This document shows, piece by piece, positions 7,445-11,400 of a stretch of 11,400 bases of DNA. The stretch lies in contig NZOF01000075.1 in the NCBI GenBank assembly GCA_002695185.1, positions 1 through 11,400 on the forward strand, written 5' to 3'. The notes under the pieces were generated by a model. It did not search any database and was not told where the DNA came from. It saw only the letters and a program-made list of their open reading frames with translations. This DNA is from Erythrobacter sp. (GTDB taxonomy: Bacteria > Pseudomonadota > Alphaproteobacteria > Sphingomonadales > Sphingomonadaceae). Both the position numbers and the translations under genes were made by a program. Numbering within the stretch: position 1 is the first letter of the stretch; every line of letters starts with the position of its first letter.

Positions 7445-7715
7445 TGCGCGTTAGCCGGGTAACAGTCGCTGCATCCTCGTGCGCTCGATCAACCGTTGGC
7501 GAGACGTCCGCAACATCTATCGCTGGAGGGCTCCCGGTCTCGTATTCCTCCACTGCCGAAACCGGCACGCGCCAGAGCTTACCCAGCTTGAAGCCCCGGA
7601 GCGTGCCCGCTGCGAGCAGGTCGTATATTAGCGTCGTCGAGCAGCCCCAACGCTCCGCCAAGTCAGCCGGGGAAAGCGGGGGGCGTTCGGGCCTGTCTGT
7701 CATAATCGCGGCCAT
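7434..7715 (-). CDS. Excisionase/MerR-like helix-turn-helix DNA-binding protein
   Basis: A 93-aa protein. Residues about 14-58 (LSPADLAERWGCSTTLIYDL, then a turn, then GFKLGKLWRVPVSAVEEYE) match the HTH_17 winged-helix fold of phage excisionases and AlpA-type regulators: a recognition helix after the 'ERWGCS' turn and a wing ending in 'KLWRV'. The C-terminal 35 residues are acidic and probably flexible. The start at 7715 is two bases past the upstream stop with GAGG ten bases ahead; M5 at 7703 is an alternative. It is cotranscribed with the regulator before it and lies downstream of the recombinase gene, so a role as recombination directionality factor or operon regulator is likely, by context only. 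Confidence 0.75.
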   Translation of the reverse strand: MAAIMTDRPERPPLSPADLAERWGCSTTLIYDLLAAGTLRGFKLGKLWRVPVSAVEEYETGSPPAIDVADVSPTVDRAHEDAATVTRLTRKGA

Positions 7716-7717
7716 CT

Positions 7718-8017
7718 CTAGGCAGCCTCGGGCAGATCGTGGCGGATGAAATCTGCTTCACTGCACAAGGCTGCCTCCATCTCCTCAATGTCCGCAATCT
7801 CTTGCTCGCGCTGCGCCAATAGAGGAACCATGAGGCGCTCAAGTAGGCCCAGCATGATGCGCGCGGGGTACTCCTGCCCTCTGCGCAGATTAGGCACGAG
7901 GCGAGGGTCTTTGGCAGCAACGATCCCAAGCCAGCGGGCGGACTTGCCCGTCGTGTCTAGGTAGTCGTCAATCAGTTCAAGCATCGCGGAGTTACGCGAA
8001 ATGTCAGCGGCACACAT
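7718..8017 (-). CDS. Small repressor-like DNA-binding protein
   Basis: A 99-aa protein. The frame opens at 8113, but ATG at 8017 is chosen because AAAGGA lies a few bases upstream, whereas the extension is Cys/Arg-rich and unsupported. Residues about 13-60 read as IDDYLDTTGKSARWLGIVAA, then DPRLVPNLRRGQEY, then a helix (MLGLLERLMVPL). This pattern of a short N-terminal helix, 'S-x-x-x-x-G-x-x-A-x-x-D-P-x-x-V-x-x-L-R-x-G' and a third helix occurs in small XRE/Cro-like regulators of alphaproteobacterial elements. The C-terminal half is acidic and helical. It is the first gene of a two-gene leftward unit with the excisionase-like gene two bases later. The assignment to the Cro/CI-like group is moderate. 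Confidence 0.6.
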   Translation of the reverse strand: MCAADISRNSAMLELIDDYLDTTGKSARWLGIVAAKDPRLVPNLRRGQEYPARIMLGLLERLMVPLLAQREQEIADIEEMEAALCSEADFIRHDLPEAA

Positions 8018-8219
8018 GGTAGTTCCTTTCTGTTTGTCCCGCCTAATAGCTTGAGGCAATCTCACGAAAGCGCAAAGTCTTTTTTCCGCGCGTGCCAAGT
8101 ATAAGCTTTGCATTCATTTCGACTACCCCAGTGCTAACAAGGTGGGGCCCATATACGTGCTGAGTAACTAGGTGGCGCACTTATTCGACAGTGGGTCATA
8201 GGTATTGCGTTTTCGTGAT
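8018..8219 (-). promoter_or_regulatory. Leader region of the regulator/excisionase-like operon
   Basis: This 202-base gap separates the recombinase stop from the regulator start. TATACT on the minus strand (8103-8098) is a fair -10 box, but the sequence 16-18 bases upstream is a poor -35. AAAGGA gives the ribosome site of the gene starting at 8017. No clear operator repeat is visible. Confidence 0.25.
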
Positions 8220-8897
8220 CTATTGGTTGGCATCGAGCACCCGCTTTACCTGCGTGGCTTGCCAGCGTCCTCCTCGCCGCGTCTTGATCCCTTCCTCATT
8301 CAATCGCCGCGCGATGTCTGCCAGCGTGCCCGCGCCATCGGCCCTCAAATCCGCAATGGCCTTGCCGATGTCCGCGTTGAACTCTGCCGCTGCCGCCTGC
8401 CTTGCCGCGGTGCCCTGGTGGTGGTCCACTGGCTTGCGGGGCTTGCCATCGCTGCGTTCTCTCCAACCTCCCAGAGACTTCCCGCGCGCCTTGGCAGCGG
8501 CCAGCGCTTCCTTTGTTCGCTTGCTGATCGCCTTGCGCTCGTGCTGCGCCATTGCCGCCATTACGTGGATGGTAAGCTCGTTGGCTTCTGGCATATCGGC
8601 AGCGACGAAGGGGACGCCTGCCTCTTGCAAGGTGGCGATAAAGGCAACGTTGCGGCTCAGCCGGTCAAGCTTGGCCACTAGAAGTGTCGCCCCCGTCAGC
8701 TTGCAGCGGTGAAGCGCCTTTGCCAGCTCAGGCCGGTCGTTTCGTTTGCCGCTCTCAGTCTCGACGAAGGGTGGGGTGAGTAGCCGGTCGCTTGGCCGCA
8801 GGTAGGCATTGATTGCGCTTTGCTGTGCCTCAAGTCCAAGGCCGCTCCGGCCCTGCTTCGCGGTGGATACCCGCATGTACGCCACGTAGTCAGTCAT
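8220..8897 (-). CDS. Small serine recombinase (resolvase/invertase family)
   Basis: The product is 225 aa from ATG 8897, or 227 aa from ATG 8903; AGGGG sits seven bases before 8897 but only one base before 8903, so 8897 is preferred. Numbering from the longer form, YMRVSTAKQ holds Arg11 and the nucleophile Ser13, GLGLEAQ is at 21-27, ETESGKRNDRPEL at 48-60, and KLDRLSRN with the catalytic Arg81 and Arg84 at 78-85. A linking helix (about 115-140) follows. After a basic hinge, the C-terminal part (about 190-226: GTLADIARRLNEEGIKTRRG) is a helix-turn-helix DNA-binding domain. The enzyme cuts both strands through a phosphoserine and rejoins them after rotation. It is far shorter than large serine integrases (about 500 aa), so resolution, inversion or integration are all possible. 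The catalytic residues appear intact. Confidence 0.9.
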   Translation of the reverse strand: MTDYVAYMRVSTAKQGRSGLGLEAQQSAINAYLRPSDRLLTPPFVETESGKRNDRPELAKALHRCKLTGATLLVAKLDRLSRNVAFIATLQEAGVPFVAADMPEANELTIHVMAAMAQHERKAISKRTKEALAAAKARGKSLGGWRERSDGKPRKPVDHHQGTAARQAAAAEFNADIGKAIADLRADGAGTLADIARRLNEEGIKTRRGGRWQATQVKRVLDANQ

Positions 8898-8927
8898 GGT
8901 CATGCCCCTGCTTGTGGGAATATGACG

Positions 8928-8958
8928 TTACAAACTACGCTCGTTGTTTGAAATGTAA
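8928..8958. promoter_or_regulatory. Imperfect palindrome upstream of the serine recombinase
   Basis: TTACAAAC at 8928-8935 and GTTTGaaaTGTAA at 8946-8958 are inverted copies apart from a three-base insert, around TACGCTCGTT. The site lies about 30 bases upstream of the recombinase start and is AT-rich compared with its surroundings. It could be an operator for the recombinase gene or a recombinase crossover or binding site, since serine recombinases often have such a site next to their gene. Confidence 0.35.
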
Positions 8959-8973
8959 ATGGGTATTTTTGCC

Positions 8974-8995
8974 GGAGGGGAGGGGGGTACGGGGG
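8974..8995 (+). repeat. G-rich tract with four G runs
   Basis: The plus strand has runs of 2, 4, 6 and 5 G's separated by A, A and TAC. Such a tract can fold into a G-quadruplex. It lies upstream of the recombinase on the strand opposite its transcript and ends in two copies of GGGGGTA. Function is unknown. Confidence 0.35.
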
Positions 8996-9110
8996 TAATG
9001 CGCGCACACAGTGTCGGAGGCCCCGGCTCGCGACTACGGACCAATTTCAGGTCGGGCCGCCCAGTGGGTGAAAGGTTGGCCACTAAGGCGCGCGAGAGGG
9101 TTCTAAGCAG

Positions 9111-9362
9111 TCAGCCGAGCGGCGTCGTAGGCTTCAACCCGGTCGCTTCCGCTCGCTCGGTGTCTGACGCCGCTCGCATAATGTGGTATGGGCGCAGGGC
9201 CTTCAACATCCGTGCAGTCAGAGCCTCCATTGAATGAGCGCGATGCTCCTTTCGAGCGGAGGGCTCCGCGCTCTTTATGAGATGATTAGGGCTCGTTGTG
9301 ATCGCGATGGTGACGATCATCTCGATCTCGCTATCGTCGGCTCGAATCAGCACACTTGGCAA
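9111..9362 (-). CDS. Doubtful small ORF (up to 83 aa)
   Basis: An open frame from TTG 9362, with later possible ATG starts at 9320 and 9230, none with a well-spaced ribosome site. The last 39 residues (MEALTARMLKALRPYHIMRA onward, then DTERAEATGLKPTTPLG) have a protein-like composition; the part before does not. It could be the C-terminal remnant of a decayed gene or chance. No family is recognised. Confidence 0.2.
   Translation of the reverse strand: MPSVLIRADDSEIEMIVTIAITTSPNHLIKSAEPSARKEHRAHSMEALTARMLKALRPYHIMRAASDTERAEATGLKPTTPLG
9254..9273. repeat. Bulged GC hairpin
   Basis: GAGCGGA at 9254-9260 pairs with TCCGCGCTC at 9265-9273 if GC is bulged, around a GGGC loop, and TTT follows on the plus strand. 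It could end plus-strand transcripts, but no supported plus-strand gene lies upstream. Low confidence in any role. Confidence 0.25.
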
Positions 9363-9418
9363 AGAACATAATCAGAACAAACAGGCAAGTGTTACAGGTG
9401 CTCGGTTCGTCGGCTCGA
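9334..9418. repeat. Two copies of a 12-base direct repeat
   Basis: TCGTCGGCTCGA occurs exactly at 9334-9345 and 9407-9418, 73 bases apart, in the gap after the TIR operon. It could mark a protein-binding pair or the scar of a small duplication. Two copies in a gap of this size may also be chance. Confidence 0.4.
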
Positions 9419-9431
9419 CCGCCGCCGAGCA
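9399..9431 (-). terminator. Possible terminator of the TIR/LprI-like operon
   Basis: TGCTCGG at 9399-9405 pairs with CCGAGCA at 9425-9431, immediately after the stop codon at 9434-9432 of the leftward operon. The 19-base loop can form a small inner pairing. No U tract follows on the minus strand, so intrinsic termination would be weak. Position is the main support. Confidence 0.35.
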
Positions 9432-10061
9432 TCACAATTTTGCCTCTGCTTGTGCCAGCCGGATGTCCTTGATCCGCTGCTCTGTAAGCTCAATTCGACG
9501 ACCAATGGCGAGGAGAGGCGCTCCCGTGCCTCCCTCCCACAATAGCCCGGCTACCTCACTGTCTGCGTCTCGAAATAGCTCCCAAGCGTCTTGCGCGGCA
9601 TACAATGCGCTTGCGCGAGCCTCCGAACAGTCGTGAGCAAATTCACTCACCGCATAGCTCAGCTGGGCTTCGAGCATCGCCAATTCTTCCGCCGCCTTGA
9701 GCCTCATCCCGGCCGTAGTGTGCTCGTAAGGTATGGGCTTATCGAAATCCGCATCAGCGTTTTCGATCTTCGGCTCACGCTTAATGGCGTCCGCAGTCAT
9801 AGTAACGATTGCATCCGCTTCGGCTCTGACGATCCCTCCTCGCTGCCTACGGAAACGATCCCTCAGAGATTTTGCTTCCTGCAAGGTCATATTTTCAGTT
9901 TTGAGGAGATTGTGGAGCCGAATAGCCCGCTCAATGCTCTCTTGATCTTCGACATGCGCCTGGCCGCTGATCTTACGCTGAATCAGAATACCTATTCCGG
10001 TTCCGACTGCAACGAGTATCGGCACCACAGCGGCTAGATTATCATTGGCCCACACCAGCAC
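9432..10061 (-). CDS. Membrane-anchored protein with LprI/DUF1311-like C-terminal domain
   Basis: A 209-aa product from GTG 10061, one base after the TIR gene's stop, so translation is probably coupled. Residues about 9-27 are one membrane helix (LAAVVPILVAVGTGIGILI) followed by QRK, which by the positive-inside rule puts the rest in the cytoplasm. Residues 38-118 are charged and mostly helical. Residues about 125-203 match the LprI/DUF1311 pattern: a helix (AEELAMLEAQLSYAVSEF), QDAWELFRDAD at 157-167, GGTGAPLL at 177-184 and ELTEQRI at 191-197. LprI of Mycobacterium tuberculosis inhibits lysozyme. The cysteines usually found after 'RDA' and before 'LT' are absent here (Ser168; RRI at 188-190), which fits a cytoplasmic location. 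It is probably the partner of the TIR protein. Lysozyme binding by this copy is not shown. Confidence 0.7.
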   Translation of the reverse strand: MLVWANDNLAAVVPILVAVGTGIGILIQRKISGQAHVEDQESIERAIRLHNLLKTENMTLQEAKSLRDRFRRQRGGIVRAEADAIVTMTADAIKREPKIENADADFDKPIPYEHTTAGMRLKAAEELAMLEAQLSYAVSEFAHDCSEARASALYAAQDAWELFRDADSEVAGLLWEGGTGAPLLAIGRRIELTEQRIKDIRLAQAEAKL

Positions 10062-10062
10062 T

Positions 10063-11178
10063 TTATGTGATCTCTTCGGACGTGTCGGCCAAAAGAATCC
10101 GTCTAGCAGTTGGCGATAATTGCTCGCCTATATGTTCCCATGGAAAATAGACATCAGTAAATCCTAACACGTGCGGCAAACCTGCGGATGCGGACAAGTT
10201 GATGACCATCCCGTTCTCGTTGAATGAGAAATGCTTGAATACCTCCCAGCCATAGCTTTCGACATACCTCCCGATTTCCCAGCTCTCGCTTTCTAGCGCT
10301 TGTCGGCGAATGTCCAAATTTACGTAATCTCGAAGATAGTAAAGAGCGCTGGTTTTGAGGTCGAACAACTCCTCTACAGTAATTATACCGGCTTGGTCGC
10401 CAAATATATTTATGGTTTCTAGACCGTGATTTGGGTGCGCGGCACCGGCGTAATATTCGGACCAACCAACCGTAAGAGAGACCAGATTGTTTTTTCGGTA
10501 AAATTCGGAGACGGTGAGTTCAGAGTCTGAACCTCCGGTCCACCCCTCGCGCACTACCCGATCATCAACAAAGCGCCGAGCCTGATAATGATGACCGAGT
10601 GCGCGCGCTCGGATGACGCCATTGACGTAATCCCAGTACTGCCCCGGCAGTTCATACTCGATCCAGTCGGTTTGAACCTGTCCTTTCTCTCGTTCATCAG
10701 AGAGCGACAACAAGCGCACACCGCCTTCGTCGGGAATAGAAGCTGCAACCTTTAGCGACGGGGGGACCGACACGCCCTGCTCGACACAGGCAGCCTCAAG
10801 CGCGATAGCGAGAGAGCGCCTCCAGAACTCGGCATGTTGATCGACGTACTGGAGGCGCTCAAGCTCGCTCGGCAGCGACACGTCACCAATACGAAGGGGG
10901 ATGATGTACCGAGTACCCAGCCTCCGATCTTGCGCGTGCCTCAGTGCCTCGTTGATCTCCCGGTGATACACCCCATTTCGGCTAGTGGTGGCCTCAGTGC
11001 AAAGCACTATGACCAAGTCTGCGGCGGAGAGCCCCAGCTCGCGTTCGCGGTTCCAGTCATCTCCCCCAACTAGGTTGTCCTTGTCGAACCACGTGTCCAG
11101 CCCAACCGATCGCACGAAGCTCCGCACTTCTTCCGCGACTCCGAGGACTTCGCTAGGGTAGCAGACAAAGACGCGCAT
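10063..11178 (-). CDS. TIR domain fused to a DUF3298 (RsiV-like) domain, putative defence effector
   Basis: A 371-aa protein. ATG 11178 is chosen because AGGGGA lies about five bases upstream; the 20-residue extension to 11238 lacks a ribosome site and breaks the TIR start. Residues 1-130 form a TIR domain: MRVFVCYPSE (first strand), GLDTWFDKDNLVGGDDW (27-42, the usual W-x-D and G-x-x-W region), ADLVIVLCTEAT (53-64), then YHREINEAL (71-79) with E74 as the likely catalytic Glu of NAD-cleaving TIRs. A linker leads to residues about 168-355, a DUF3298-like domain: YYAGAAHPNH (242-251), VEELFDL (268-274) and a C-terminal FSFNENGMVINL then VYFPWEHI. DUF3298 is the region by which Bacillus RsiV binds lysozyme. 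No signal peptide or membrane segment is seen, so it is probably cytoplasmic. Expected roles: DUF3298 part senses, TIR part depletes NAD or makes a signal; both are inference. GC content appears lower than in the phage genes. Confidence 0.85.
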   Translation of the reverse strand: MRVFVCYPSEVLGVAEEVRSFVRSVGLDTWFDKDNLVGGDDWNRERELGLSAADLVIVLCTEATTSRNGVYHREINEALRHAQDRRLGTRYIIPLRIGDVSLPSELERLQYVDQHAEFWRRSLAIALEAACVEQGVSVPPSLKVAASIPDEGGVRLLSLSDEREKGQVQTDWIEYELPGQYWDYVNGVIRARALGHHYQARRFVDDRVVREGWTGGSDSELTVSEFYRKNNLVSLTVGWSEYYAGAAHPNHGLETINIFGDQAGIITVEELFDLKTSALYYLRDYVNLDIRRQALESESWEIGRYVESYGWEVFKHFSFNENGMVINLSASAGLPHVLGFTDVYFPWEHIGEQLSPTARRILLADTSEEIT

Positions 11179-11219
11179 AAAGTCCCCTGAGGCGACGTGT
11201 GGTGGGCAATTTGACCCCG

Positions 11220-11247
11220 TAAATAGGGATTGGCGCAACTGCTACAA
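11220..11247 (-). promoter_or_regulatory. Candidate promoter of the TIR operon
   Basis: On the minus strand, TTGTAG (11247-11242) and TATTTA (11225-11220) are separated by 16 bases. Transcription would start near 11212, about 34 bases before the chosen ATG. Both boxes are only partial matches to the sigma-70 consensus. Confidence 0.35.
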
Positions 11248-11263
11248 TGAGGTAACGCAATCA

Positions 11264-11279
11264 CCCCAGCACCCTGGGG
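11264..11279. repeat. Perfect 6-bp inverted repeat upstream of the TIR operon
   Basis: CCCCAG and CTGGGG flank a four-base loop (CACC). The repeat is about 17 bases upstream of the candidate -35 box. It could bind a regulator or insulate the operon from transcription entering from the right. No T run follows directly. Confidence 0.4.
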
Positions 11280-11321
11280 CACATCCCCTGGTTTTCTGCC
11301 GATTTTCGGTGTGGCTCCGGC

Positions 11322-11340
11322 AATCCAGCCCTGTCCACCA
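11322..11340 (+). other. tRNA-Tyr-like 3' end fragment, candidate attachment site
   Basis: AATCCAGCCCTGTCCACCA reads as the end of a tRNA: the last loop bases (AAT), the 3' strand of a T stem (CCAGC), a seven-base acceptor strand (CCTGTCC), the discriminator A, and CCA. I recall this end in alphaproteobacterial tRNA-Tyr genes. The 5' part is absent: the bases just upstream (GCTCCGGC) do not give the expected GCTGGTTCG. A 3' fragment without the rest of the tRNA is what integration into a tRNA gene leaves at the far end of an element. The intact tRNA would then be beyond the left edge, with host DNA to the right of 11340. Confidence 0.5.
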
Positions 11341-11347
11341 TTTCTTC

Positions 11348-11364
11348 CGTTCAGAAAATGAACG
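11348..11364. repeat. Short inverted repeat just right of the tRNA-like fragment
   Basis: CGTTCA and TGAACG form a perfect six-base stem around GAAAA, eight bases after the CCA. If the fragment is a tRNA end, this could be part of the terminator region originally following that tRNA. No T run follows it. Confidence 0.35.
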
Positions 11365-11400
11365 CGTCTCGACGCGAACTTGCCGCGCGCCGGACGCGCG

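Larger units (their letters stand above)
8904..9431. other. 528-base stretch with no convincing gene
   Basis: This interval lies between the defence-like operon and the recombinase. It holds an imperfect palindrome, a G-rich tract, two hairpins and a short direct repeat, listed separately. Reading frames on both strands are short and lack ribosome sites at their starts. It could include recombination sites, the recombinase promoter, or the remains of a lost gene. Confidence 0.5.

Noticed and set aside
8060..8100. Sigma-54-type promoter (TGGCACG ... TTGC on the minus strand)
   Set aside because: The spacing between the two elements is far longer than sigma-54 promoters allow.
8191..8712. Plus-strand frames of 173 and 158 aa opposite the recombinase
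   Set aside because: The minus strand encodes a clear serine recombinase over the same bases.
11179..11238. 20-residue N-terminal extension of the TIR protein
   Set aside because: The TIR domain begins at MRVFVCYPS, and AGGGGA precedes that ATG; the extension overlaps the likely promoter and leader.
11290..11340. A complete tRNA gene
   Set aside because: Only the 3' end is tRNA-like; no T-loop consensus, anticodon arm or matching 5' acceptor strand is present upstream.
1..11400. CRISPR array or insertion sequence
   Set aside because: No regularly spaced repeats, no transposase frame other than the serine recombinase, and no terminal inverted repeat pair were seen.

Overview
The window looks like the right-hand end of a prophage or phage-derived element in a GC-rich alphaproteobacterium, probably a sphingomonad. 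That placement is an inference from base composition, from the style of the small regulatory proteins, and from a 19-base tRNA-Tyr-like 3' end near the right edge. No host housekeeping gene is visible, so the placement is only moderately secure.

Bases 1-6479 form a leftward (minus-strand) run of tightly packed genes: a 92-aa protein, a 315-aa protein, a 122-aa basic protein, a coiled-coil protein (163 aa), a helical protein (167 aa), and a giant gene that leaves the window at base 1 after about 1264 codons. The giant protein resembles the T7 gp16 type of internal virion (ejection) protein. It has an N-terminal transglycosylase-like domain and long helical and hydrophobic regions. The last three genes overlap by four bases (GTGA and ATGA) and are probably translationally coupled. 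The five proteins before the giant one are not recognised.

Bases 6480-8017 are a control and accessory section. It holds a divergent intergenic region with two related stem-loops and a possible 54-aa gene, a rightward membrane-anchored DUF6680-type gene, a strong hairpin shared by two convergent stop codons, and a leftward pair made of a short repressor-like protein and an excisionase-like winged-helix protein. Bases 8220-8897 encode a small serine recombinase with its catalytic residues intact. An imperfect palindrome and a G-rich tract lie upstream of it. Bases 8904-9431 hold no convincing gene.

Bases 9432-11178 are the most interesting part: a leftward two-gene operon of apparently lower GC content than the phage genes. 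The first gene encodes a TIR domain fused to a DUF3298 (RsiV-type) domain. The second, one base later, encodes a membrane-anchored protein with a C-terminal LprI/DUF1311-like domain. DUF3298 (in RsiV) and LprI are both known from lysozyme-binding proteins, so the pair looks like an uncharacterised TIR-based defence or abortive-infection module with a muramidase or cell-wall-linked theme. It sits just inside the putative element end at 11322-11340, a typical place for prophage-borne defence cargo.
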